Source: Spongiactinospora gelatinilytica | GTDB taxonomy: Bacteria; Actinomycetota; Actinomycetes; Streptosporangiales; Streptosporangiaceae | NCBI RefSeq assembly: GCF_003236385.1 | Contig: NZ_POUA01000021.1 | Coordinates: 1 to 41,455 of the forward strand | Length of the DNA: 41,455 nucleotides | Direction: 5' to 3' | In this document: piece after piece, positions 33,257-40,287 of the stretch | Layout of the letters: every line of letters starts with the position of its first letter | How positions within the stretch are numbered: position 1 is the first letter of the stretch | Notes under the pieces: model-generated | Database searches by the model: none | What the model was told of the DNA's origin: nothing | What the model saw: the letters and a program-made list of their open reading frames with translations, nothing else | Made by a program: the position numbers and the translations under genes

Positions 33257-34117
33257 TCAGCCGCTCACGGTCGTGCGCATGGTCAGCTCGGCGCCGTCGG
33301 TGGACAGGTCGAGCGTCACATCGACGGCCTTGAGCAGGCCGGTGCCGGTCAGGTGGGTGCCGCCGCAGGGGATCGCGGCCTCGCCCTCGGGGAGCGCGCA
33401 GCGCCAGGTACGGCGGGCCACGAGGTCGGGGCCGGGCGCGTCGATCCGCACCGGGGCGTCCGCGGCGATCCACTCGGTGAGCCGCTCGCCCACCTGCTTG
33501 GCGATGCCGGGCAGGTCGTCGGCCAGCCCCTCGGTGGAGAACCCCTTCTTGCGCAGCGACTTGCCCAGCCGGTAGGTGTCCAGGCTGCCGCCGGGCAGGA
33601 TCCGGGAGGAGCTGATCGCCGCCTGGTCGAAGTCGGGGCTGCCCAGGCCGTCGGCGGGCGCGGGTTTGCGCCAGCGGTCGGCGAGCACGGCGTTGAGGGC
33701 GAGCGCGGTCAGGTGGCAGGCGGTGTGCCCGGCGGACAGCGCCCGGCGGGTGTCCGGCTCGACGGCGAGCACGGCGGTCTCGCCCACGTCGCCGACCGGC
33801 TCGCCGGTCAGGTGTACGACCAGCCAGTGCCAGCCGGGGTCGCCGCGCCGGACGGGGATCTCATGGCCCAGGTAGAGGGTCGCCGCACCGTGCTCCACCG
33901 CCCCGGTGACGCAGTCGGTCACCGGGACGCCGTTGATCGTGCCCGTGTCGGCGGGCTGGTCCGGCCAGGTGTGGTCGAGGGGATGGAACGGCGTCTCGGT
34001 CACCACGACACCGTGCCCGCCGTTGCGGCGGAGGGTCGCGACGATCGGCGAGCTACCGGCGAGCGCCCCCGAGGGATAGGTCACTCTCGTCGATCCGGCG
34101 ATGTTCATGGTCTCCAT
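33257..34117 (-). CDS. AlaX-type alanyl-tRNA editing protein
   Basis: About 286 residues from the ATG at 34117 (METMNIAG; Met at 34108 is an alternative). The second additional domain of AlaRS is seen: zinc site HTACH (in SAGHTACHLTALALN) and CGGTH, with QPADTGTINGVPV in the N-terminal part. Such proteins hydrolyse Ser or Gly mischarged on tRNA-Ala. The N-terminal 56-65 bases lie inside the 3' end of the upstream CynX-type transporter in another frame, so the two are coupled. A tRNA-Ala gene is 13 kb away, without implied link. Confidence 0.85.
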   Translation of the reverse strand: METMNIAGSTRVTYPSGALAGSSPIVATLRRNGGHGVVVTETPFHPLDHTWPDQPADTGTINGVPVTDCVTGAVEHGAATLYLGHEIPVRRGDPGWHWLVVHLTGEPVGDVGETAVLAVEPDTRRALSAGHTACHLTALALNAVLADRWRKPAPADGLGSPDFDQAAISSSRILPGGSLDTYRLGKSLRKKGFSTEGLADDLPGIAKQVGERLTEWIAADAPVRIDAPGPDLVARRTWRCALPEGEAAIPCGGTHLTGTGLLKAVDVTLDLSTDGAELTMRTTVSG

Positions 34118-35336
34118 GCTGCCGTACGCGGTCGTGCTCGTCTTCCAGGTAACGGTCGGCTCCGGCATGCCAGCCGGTGGCGACCTGTACCGCGACGACG
34201 CCGATCAGGAGCAGGAACGGGAGGGTCCAGCCGCCGGTGGCCGCGTACATGACGCCGACGATCAGGGGTCCGGCCCCCGCGATCAGGTAGCCGGCGCTCT
34301 GGCCGAAGGCCGACAGCGCCGCGGTGGCCTCGGCGCTTCGGGTGCGCAGCGCGAGCATGGTCAGCGCGAGCGGGAACGACCCCATGCCCAGGCCCACCGC
34401 GATCACCCAGATCCACGCGGTGCCGGACGGCGCGAGCCACAGTCCGGAAAAGCCCACCAGATACAGCACGGCCAGTCCGATGACCAGCGGGCGCTGGCTG
34501 GAAAAGCGCGTGGTGACGGCCGGGACGACGATGGCGACCGGGATGCCGAGCGCGGTGAAGGCGGCGAGCATGAACCCCGCCTGCCCGGTCGTGTAGCCCA
34601 GGTCGATGAGGATCTGCGGCAGCCACCCGAACATGATGTAGGCCACCATCGACTGGGTGCCGAAGTACGCGGCGACCGCCCAGGCCAGGCGGTTGCGGAC
34701 GAGCGCGCGGGGGCCGAGGACACCCGCGCCGGTGTCGCGCGCGGGCTCGCTGCGCAGCAGTATCAGCCAGGGCAGCGCGGACACGGCCGCGAGGGCGGCC
34801 CACACGCCGAGCGCCAGGTGCCAGTCGCCGTTCGCGGCCTGCTCGATGGGCACGGTCGCGGCGGCGGCCAGCATGGTGCCCACGGCCAGGGCGGTGGTGT
34901 AGACGGTCGTCATCGTGCCGGCGCGGCGCGGGAAGTGACGCTTGATCAGGGTCGGGATGAGCACGTTGCCCACGGCCCCGCCGGACAGCGCCACCGCGCT
35001 GCCGAACAGGAAGATCACGGCCGAGTCCACCATGGCCCTGGTGAGCAGGCCAACGCCGAGCGCGAGCAGGGCGAGCAGCAGCAGCCGGTGCTCACCGACG
35101 CGGCGGGCCAGGGCGGGGGTGATGACGCCGACCGTGGCGAAGCAGAGCACGGGTAGTGTGGTGAGCAGGCCGGTCGTCACACCGGACATCCCAAGAGCGG
35201 TGGCGATCTGGTCCAGCAGGGGTCCGACACTGGTGACGGCGGTGCGGAGGTTCAGCGCGGCCAGCACGATCCCGGCGACCAGCAGCCATGCCAGCGGTCC
35301 GCTACGTCCTCTGACTTCGGGGGCGAGCACGGTCAT
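34053..35336 (-). CDS. CynX/NimT family MFS transporter
   Basis: 427 residues from the ATG at 35336. Twelve membrane segments; family hallmarks are LNLRTAVTSVGPLLDQIA at the first helix, GVITPALARRVGEHR (loop 2-3 motif) and GNVLIPTLIKRHFPRRAGT. CynX relatives export cyanate, nitroimidazole or other small organic compounds; the substrate here is unknown. The C-terminal tail is unusually rich in Asp, His and Arg (DEHDRVRQHGDHEHRR) and overlaps the editing gene. A 35-base palindrome lies 30 bases upstream. Confidence 0.92.
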   Translation of the reverse strand: MTVLAPEVRGRSGPLAWLLVAGIVLAALNLRTAVTSVGPLLDQIATALGMSGVTTGLLTTLPVLCFATVGVITPALARRVGEHRLLLLALLALGVGLLTRAMVDSAVIFLFGSAVALSGGAVGNVLIPTLIKRHFPRRAGTMTTVYTTALAVGTMLAAAATVPIEQAANGDWHLALGVWAALAAVSALPWLILLRSEPARDTGAGVLGPRALVRNRLAWAVAAYFGTQSMVAYIMFGWLPQILIDLGYTTGQAGFMLAAFTALGIPVAIVVPAVTTRFSSQRPLVIGLAVLYLVGFSGLWLAPSGTAWIWVIAVGLGMGSFPLALTMLALRTRSAEATAALSAFGQSAGYLIAGAGPLIVGVMYAATGGWTLPFLLLIGVVAVQVATGWHAGADRYLEDEHDRVRQHGDHEHRRIDESDLSLGGARR

Positions 35337-35365
35337 GCGGCGTCACATTCTCCTGAAAAGTGGTT

Positions 35366-35400
35366 GGGGTCATCGAATCATGGGATGAATCAATGACCCC
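35366..35400. promoter_or_regulatory. 35-bp imperfect palindrome upstream of the CynX-type gene
   Basis: GGGGTCATCGAATCAT (35366-35381) and ATGAATCAATGACCCC (35385-35400) pair at 14 of 16 positions around GGG. The length, AT-rich core and position 30 bases before the start fit an operator for a dimeric repressor such as GntR/FadR or MarR type. It is not followed by a T-run, so it is not an intrinsic terminator. Confidence 0.6.
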
Positions 35401-35459
35401 TACGCTAACAGGAGTGATTGCGAGTTCAGTTCCTGTCCGCTGGTGATGTTGGGCACACG

Positions 35460-35864
35460 CTAGCGCGCGGGCCGCCGTCCACGCAGGATCCAGAACAGCC
35501 CGACCAGCGGCAACACCAGCGGGATGAACAGGTAACCGCTCCCGAACCCCGACCACACCGTGGCACGCGGGAACGCCGCCGGATCGGCCAGGCTCAGCGT
35601 GCCCACCACCAGCACGCCGGCCAGCTCGATCAGGCACGCCACCAGCGCGGTACGGCGGGCCGACACCGCGAGCGCCACGGTGAGCAGGATGTAGACCGCC
35701 GCGGCGAAGGCCGACAGCGAGTAGGCCAGCGGGGCCTGGTCGAACCTGGTGGCGATCTGTACCGCCGCCCGCGCCCCCGCCGCCAGCGCGAAGACCCCGT
35801 AGACCGCGACCAGCGCCCGGCCCGGGCCGGTGCCGATCGCCGCAGCCTCCCCGCGCGGGCTCAC
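35460..35864 (-). CDS. Conserved membrane protein, coupled to upstream partner
   Basis: 134 residues from the GTG at 35864. Four hydrophobic segments; the third and fourth read ALVACLIELAGVLVVGTLSL and GYLFIPLVLPLVGLFWILRG. The start overlaps the upstream stop (GTGA), so the two genes are translated together. Family of unknown function common in actinomycetes. Confidence 0.8.
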   Translation of the reverse strand: MSPRGEAAAIGTGPGRALVAVYGVFALAAGARAAVQIATRFDQAPLAYSLSAFAAAVYILLTVALAVSARRTALVACLIELAGVLVVGTLSLADPAAFPRATVWSGFGSGYLFIPLVLPLVGLFWILRGRRPAR

Positions 35865-36223
35865 GCCACGCCCTGCCAGATCTGCAGCATCCGCGCGGTC
35901 ATCACGGCGATCGCGAACCCGGCCACCACCAGGATGGCCGTGCCCCAGCGGCTGCGCTCGGCCAGCGCCAGCACGACCCCGACCGGCGGGATCACCGCCG
36001 TGCCCGCCACGTAGCCGAACAGCGTCACCTTGTCCTGCGGGCCCGCGCCGCCGACGACGGCCGCGATGATCACGCCGGCCTGCACCAGCACGGCCAGTTC
36101 GAGCACGGCGAACCCGATCAGCAGGATCATCCCCATCGCCCGGTCGCGAATCGCGCCGACCAGGCTCCCCAGGGTCAGCACCACCGCCCCGATGATCACG
36201 GTGGCGGTCAGCGGGCCGTTCAC
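35861..36223 (-). CDS. Conserved membrane protein
   Basis: 120 residues from the GTG at 36223 (VNGPLTATVIIGAVVL); the longer frame to 36292 would overlap the divergent gene's promoter. Four hydrophobic segments with PQDKVTLFGYVAGTAVIPPV in the middle, a conserved small-membrane-protein motif in actinomycetes. Overlaps the next gene by four bases. Function unknown; likely forms a complex with its partner. Confidence 0.8.
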   Translation of the reverse strand: MNGPLTATVIIGAVVLTLGSLVGAIRDRAMGMILLIGFAVLELAVLVQAGVIIAAVVGGAGPQDKVTLFGYVAGTAVIPPVGVVLALAERSRWGTAILVVAGFAIAVMTARMLQIWQGVA

Positions 36224-36333
36224 GCCGCCGCTCCGGCGAGCGGCGTGGGGGTGGACAGAGCCGATGACATGGTCATCAGCGTATCGCCGCAAGGGCCCGG
36301 TCCGGCTCTCGGCACCGCCTTCCGCCGCGCACG

Positions 36334-36339
36334 TACGAT
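36334..36339 (+). promoter_or_regulatory. -10 element TACGAT of a probable leaderless gene
   Basis: TACGAT ends 6 bases before the GTG at 36346 and no Shine-Dalgarno is present, fitting a leaderless transcript. Confidence 0.45.
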
Positions 36340-36345
36340 GAGTCC

Positions 36346-36861
36346 GTGGAACGGATTCTGGTCAGCGCGTGCCTGCTCGGACGGCGGGTCCGCTTCGACG
36401 GCGGCGCGAAGACCAGCGGTGACGCGCTGCTGGCCGAGTGGCGGGCGCAGGGCCGGCTGGTACCGGTGTGTCCGGAAGTGGACGGCGGGCTGCCGGTGCC
36501 ACGCCCGCCCGCCGAGATCGAGGACGGCGCGGGCGGCCCCGCCGTACTGTCCGGGACCGCCCGCGTGCTGACCCCGCAGGGGGCCGACGTCACCGCCGCC
36601 TACCTGGCCGGCGCGGAGCGGGCCCTGGCCACGGCCGAGCGGTACGGCGTGCGTATCGCGATCCTGAAGGAGGGGAGCCCGTCCTGCGGGGCGCTCGCCG
36701 TCCACGACGGCACCTTCCGCGGCCGGAAGATCCCCGGCCAGGGCGTGACAACGGCCCTCCTCACCGGCCACGGCATCCGCGTCTTCACCGAAGCCCAGAT
36801 CCCCGAGGCCGCCACCTACCTCACCAGCCTGGAGCCTCCCTCCGCCCCCACCAGCCCATGA
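36346..36861 (+). CDS. DUF523 domain-containing protein
   Basis: 171 residues. The family signature is complete: ILVSACLLGRRVRFDGGAK at the start, LVPVCPEVDGGLPVPRPPAE in the middle, and ILKEGSPSCG with the paired Cys near residue 110. The conserved Cys residues (SACLLG, PVCPE, PSCG) suggest metal or thiol chemistry, but no function is established. Start GTG 36346 is probably leaderless. Confidence 0.93.
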   Translation: MERILVSACLLGRRVRFDGGAKTSGDALLAEWRAQGRLVPVCPEVDGGLPVPRPPAEIEDGAGGPAVLSGTARVLTPQGADVTAAYLAGAERALATAERYGVRIAILKEGSPSCGALAVHDGTFRGRKIPGQGVTTALLTGHGIRVFTEAQIPEAATYLTSLEPPSAPTSP

Positions 36862-36954
36862 GCCCCGGGTACGGGTATTTTGACGCCGTGGTCGCGATTT
36901 CTGCTGCCGGCAGACCCGCTGGAGGGCGCGTCGCGGCCTTGTCAGGATGGCCAC

Positions 36955-37665
36955 ATGGGGAAGAACACGGCGGTTCGGCGACTCGATCTCGGCTACTTCA
37001 TCCGGCCGGCTTCAGAGACAGGTGGGCCGCAACCGCGAGTCGAACCCGTGCTCGCGTATCTGGTGCGACACGACCAGGGATTGATCCTCTTCGACACCGG
37101 CATCGGCAGCGCCGACCCCGATACCGAGGCGCATTACCGACCCCGGCGCCGCGCACTGCGACAGGCACTGCGGACGGCTGGAGTCACCCTCGGCGATGTC
37201 TCTCTGGTCGTGAACTGCCACCTTCACTTCGACCACTGCGGCGGGAATCCCCTGCTGGGCGGCAAGCCGATCCTGGTCCAGGAAGTCGAGCTGGCCACCG
37301 CCCGCCGGGGCGACTACACCATCGACGAGCTGGTCGACTTCCCCGGGGCGTCCTACGAGGAACTTGCCGGTGAGGCCGAGGTCTGGCCGGGCGTCTGGAT
37401 CATCCCGACACCCGGGCATACCCAAGGACATCAGTCTCTGGTCATCCGGCAGGGCGACGGCACCGTGATCCTCGCCGGTCAGGCACACGACTTCGCATCC
37501 CAGTTCGCGTCGGACCAACTGGCCCGCCAGGCCGCACTTCAGGGCGTCGAACAGCCGCTTCCTGACTATGCGCAGTGGTTGGAGCGATTTGCCGACTTCG
37601 ACCCGCGACGCGTGCTCTTCGCCCACGACTGCTCGATCTGGGAACCCTCACACGGCGTCTTCTAG
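36955..37665 (+). CDS. Metallo-beta-lactamase-fold hydrolase (N-acyl homoserine lactonase-like)
   Basis: 236 residues from the ATG at 36955, with GGATGG upstream. Metal motif HLHFDHCGG (about residues 88-96), downstream TPGHTQGHQSLV (third His), LAGQAHDFASQF in place of the bridging-Asp strand, and FAHD near the C-terminus. It resembles AttM/AiiA-type lactonases. Codon bias is slightly lower in GC than neighbours. Quorum-quenching activity is possible but the family is broad. Confidence 0.87.
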   Translation: MGKNTAVRRLDLGYFIRPASETGGPQPRVEPVLAYLVRHDQGLILFDTGIGSADPDTEAHYRPRRRALRQALRTAGVTLGDVSLVVNCHLHFDHCGGNPLLGGKPILVQEVELATARRGDYTIDELVDFPGASYEELAGEAEVWPGVWIIPTPGHTQGHQSLVIRQGDGTVILAGQAHDFASQFASDQLARQAALQGVEQPLPDYAQWLERFADFDPRRVLFAHDCSIWEPSHGVF

Positions 37666-37671
37666 AAGCTG

Positions 37672-37942
37672 ATCGGCGATGCTCGGTTTCGGTGTACGCG
37701 GGGAACAGGTCGGCCGTCGCCGCCTCCAGCCCTGCGACGTCGGCAGGGGAGAGCCGCGCGGGGCGGCGTAAGACCCAGCCCGAGACCATCGACGCGCGCA
37801 GCATCCGCAGACCGTCCACGCTCACGCCGCGCAGCGGCACTTGCTGGCCGTGTACCGCAGGCACCGGCGTGACCTCCACCGGCACGTGCAGCCGGCCACT
37901 GAGCGTGGCGGCCGACGTTGACGTATCGGCCGCGGCGGGTGA
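37672..37942 (-). pseudogene. Unidentified gene remnant with coding-type bias
   Basis: The minus frame reads LHVPVEVTPVPAVHGQQVPL, RMLRASMVSGWVLRRPAR and LSPADVAGLEAATADLFPAY with strong G/C third positions, so it was coding. No good start, and the frame loses coding character after TETEHRR near the convergent hydrolase. The GWVLRRPARLSPADVAGLE pattern recalls extracellular loops of FtsX-like permeases, but this is a weak guess. The interval 37666-37991 holds only this and the hairpin at 37947. Confidence 0.45.
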
Positions 37943-37946
37943 TGCG

Positions 37947-37981
37947 CCGGGCGCGGCACCGCCTTGGGGTGCCGCGCCCGG
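37947..37981. terminator. Perfect 14-bp GC hairpin
   Basis: CCGGGCGCGGCACC (37947-37960) pairs with GGTGCCGCGCCCGG (37968-37981), loop 7 bases, 10 bases past the GNAT stop codon. No T-run, but very stable; a likely end for the leftward GNAT transcript. Confidence 0.65.
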
Positions 37982-37991
37982 CCGGGGTGTG

Positions 37992-38897
37992 TCACCACTT
38001 CATGAAGACGCGCTCCTGTACGACCGGGTAGCCCGCCTTGCGGAAGGCCGCGGCCATCGGGGTGTTGCCGAAGTCGGTCTCGCCGACGACCTCCTCGGCG
38101 CCCTCCTCGGCCAGCATGTGGGTGGCCTCGGCCAGCAGGTCGTAGCCGTAGCCGTGGCCGCGCAGCTCCGGTACCACCCCGATCAGGCCGATCACCGGGA
38201 CCGCGTAGTTACGGCTCGGCACGGTCAGCCCCGCGAGTTCGCCCGCCGGGGTGTACGCGAGCCGCCACCATTCGCGGGGCCCGGGGAACCACTTGAGGAT
38301 CTCCAGTTCCTCCCTCGCCGCCGCCTCAGCGCCCTCGCGGGCCGTATGGTCGCGAACATGCGCGTCCAGCGTGCCCATGTGGATGCGTCTGATGGCGTCG
38401 AGCACGGCGTCGTCGTCGCAGGGACGGTATTCGAGGCGGGTGGGCCGGACCGGCAGGCCGTCGGCGGGAGCCCAGCGGAAGCGGATCCGTTCGACGAGCG
38501 GGCGCATGCCCGCCTCCCGCGCGGCGCCGAGTCGCGCCTCGGCCTCCGCCGCCACCGCCTGATGATCGCGCCAGCCCGGCGGCAGGACGAGGCAGTACTC
38601 CGCGGTGAACGGCGCGCCGCGCAGCAGCGCGACGGCCGCCTCGCGGTCGCCGTCGAAGTCGTACCAGTCGAGGTTGATCGGGTCGGCGTCGTCCGGCCCG
38701 CCCCACCAGGCGGCCCTGGCCACGACGCGCTCATCGCGCAGCGCCACCCAGGTCCATTCGGGCCGGTACTCGTGCCTGGACAGCAGTTCCCGATAGTCAC
38801 GGCCGGTCCACGCCACCCCGACGAGCGCGGGATCGGCCAGCTCAAAGAAACGATCTTCCTCGCCCGCACGCAGCGGGCGGATGACCAGGTCGGTCAT
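37992..38897 (-). CDS. GNAT family N-acetyltransferase
   Basis: 301 residues from the ATG at 38897, with CGGAGGATTTCAC directly upstream; the longer open frame to 39092 is rejected. The N-terminal half (about 1-140) is a degenerate GNAT repeat beginning LVIRPLRAGEEDRFFEL. The C-terminal half carries the acetyl-CoA loop, VIGLIGVVPELRGHGYGYDL (R-x-x-G-x-G type), then GETDFGNTPMAAAFRKAGY. The substrate is unknown. A 16-residue leader ORF with a strong ribosome-binding site lies 34 bases upstream on the same transcript, suggesting translational attenuation. Confidence 0.9.
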   Translation of the reverse strand: MTDLVIRPLRAGEEDRFFELADPALVGVAWTGRDYRELLSRHEYRPEWTWVALRDERVVARAAWWGGPDDADPINLDWYDFDGDREAAVALLRGAPFTAEYCLVLPPGWRDHQAVAAEAEARLGAAREAGMRPLVERIRFRWAPADGLPVRPTRLEYRPCDDDAVLDAIRRIHMGTLDAHVRDHTAREGAEAAAREELEILKWFPGPREWWRLAYTPAGELAGLTVPSRNYAVPVIGLIGVVPELRGHGYGYDLLAEATHMLAEEGAEEVVGETDFGNTPMAAAFRKAGYPVVQERVFMKW

Positions 38898-38931
38898 GTG
38901 AAATCCTCCGGAAAGGCGATGCGCCTCCCGG

Positions 38932-38982
38932 TCAGATGATCGCCCGGTTGAAGGGGAGGCGCGCGGTCTGAATGGTGAACAT
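38932..38982 (-). CDS. Short leader ORF upstream of the GNAT gene
   Basis: ATG 38982 to TGA, 16 residues: MFTIQTARLPFNRAII. AAGGAGG (38992-38998) lies 9 bases upstream, as good as any in the window. The interval to the GNAT start contains its own Shine-Dalgarno and short complementary blocks (GGCG/CGCC). The layout matches leader peptides that control a downstream resistance or biosynthesis gene. No rare-amino-acid run is visible, so the sensed signal is not evident; ribosome stalling by a drug is one option. Confidence 0.55.
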   Translation of the reverse strand: MFTIQTARLPFNRAII

Positions 38983-39082
38983 CGCGATTCGCCTCCTTCC
39001 CTTGGCTCCGTGGGCGTGGAAATACCCAACCACACCCGCACCATCGGCGTCCATTGAATTCCGCTGTACGCGATCATGAGGT

Positions 39083-40186
39083 ATGCGCACACACATCGCC
39101 ATCGTGGGTAGCGGAATCGTCGGATCCGCCGCGGCCTACCGGCTGTGCCGGATGGGCGTCGCGGTCACCGTGATCGACCGGCCCGCGGGCGACGGCCAGG
39201 CGACGGCGGCCGGGGCGGGCATCGTCTGCCCGTGGGTGGACCACGAGGGCGACGACGCCTGGTACCGCCTCGCGCGCGAGAGCGCCCGCGGCTACCCGGA
39301 CCTGGTGGCGGAGCTGGCCGAGGACGGCGAGGACGACTGCGGACACGCCTCCACCGGGGCGCTGGTGACCGCGGGCGACGCCGCCGAACTGGAGAGTGTG
39401 ACGGCGCTGCTGCGCCGCAGGCGGCAGGACGCGCCGGAAATGGGCGACATCTCCCCCGTGGACGACCCGGGTGCCGCCTTCCCGCCGCTGGCCGGTGGGC
39501 TGGCCGCGGTACGCGTCGGCGGGGCGGCCCGGGTGGACGGGCGCGCTCTCAGGGACGCCCTGCTGCGCGCCGCGGCCCGGCGGGGCGCGGTACTCCGCAC
39601 CGGTACGGCGCACCTCGGCGGCCTGGAGAGGGTCGCGCTGGACGTCAACGGCGAGCCGATCGGCGCGGACGCGGTGATCGTCGCCGCCGGGGCCTGGACG
39701 GCGGATCTGTGCGAGCCGCTGGGGCACCGGCTCGCGGTGTACCCGCAGCGCGGCCAGATCGCCCACGCCCGCCTGCCCGGCGTGGACACCTCCGGCTGGC
39801 CCATCGTGCTCCCCCGGTCCGGTCCGTATCTGCTGGGCTTCCCCGGTTCGCGGATCGTCTTCGGCGCGACCCGCGAAGACGTCGGGTTCGACGGACGGGC
39901 GACGGTCGGCGGGCTGGCCGGGCTGCTCTCCGCCGGACTGGCGGTGGCCCCCGGCCTCGCCGACGCCACGGTCCTGGAGACCCGCGTCGGCTTCCGTCCG
40001 GTGACGGGCGACGGACGACCGATGATCGGGCTGCTCACACCCGGCGTCGTGGTGGCCACCGGCCTCGGCGCCTACGGCCTCACCGCCGGCCCCCTCACCG
40101 GCACCGCCGCGGCCCACCTCGCCCTCGGCCGATCCCCCGGCACAGACCTCTCCGCCTTCTCCCCACTCCGTCCGGGCCCCCCATAA
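39083..40186 (+). CDS. FAD-dependent oxidoreductase (D-amino-acid oxidase/DadA-like)
   Basis: 367 residues from the ATG at 39083. The N-terminal dinucleotide-binding motif IAIVGSGIVGSAAAYRL (G-x-G-x-x-G) and VTVIDRPAGDGQATAAGAG are followed by a substrate domain. GADAVIVAAGAWTADLCEPL, VGFRPVTGDGRPMIG and VVATGLGAYGLTAGPLTG are the typical C-terminal DAO motifs. Likely oxidises an amino acid or secondary amine with oxygen or another acceptor. Divergent from the GNAT gene. Confidence 0.92.
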   Translation: MRTHIAIVGSGIVGSAAAYRLCRMGVAVTVIDRPAGDGQATAAGAGIVCPWVDHEGDDAWYRLARESARGYPDLVAELAEDGEDDCGHASTGALVTAGDAAELESVTALLRRRRQDAPEMGDISPVDDPGAAFPPLAGGLAAVRVGGAARVDGRALRDALLRAAARRGAVLRTGTAHLGGLERVALDVNGEPIGADAVIVAAGAWTADLCEPLGHRLAVYPQRGQIAHARLPGVDTSGWPIVLPRSGPYLLGFPGSRIVFGATREDVGFDGRATVGGLAGLLSAGLAVAPGLADATVLETRVGFRPVTGDGRPMIGLLTPGVVVATGLGAYGLTAGPLTGTAAAHLALGRSPGTDLSAFSPLRPGPP

Positions 40187-40287
40187 AGCCCCCTCATCAC
40201 CAGGGGAAAGGGGTTCACTGATCGGGTTCGGTCCCGGAGGATGGCCAGGGGTGGTCCTGCAGAACGCGATGACCGGAGGTCGAGGCC

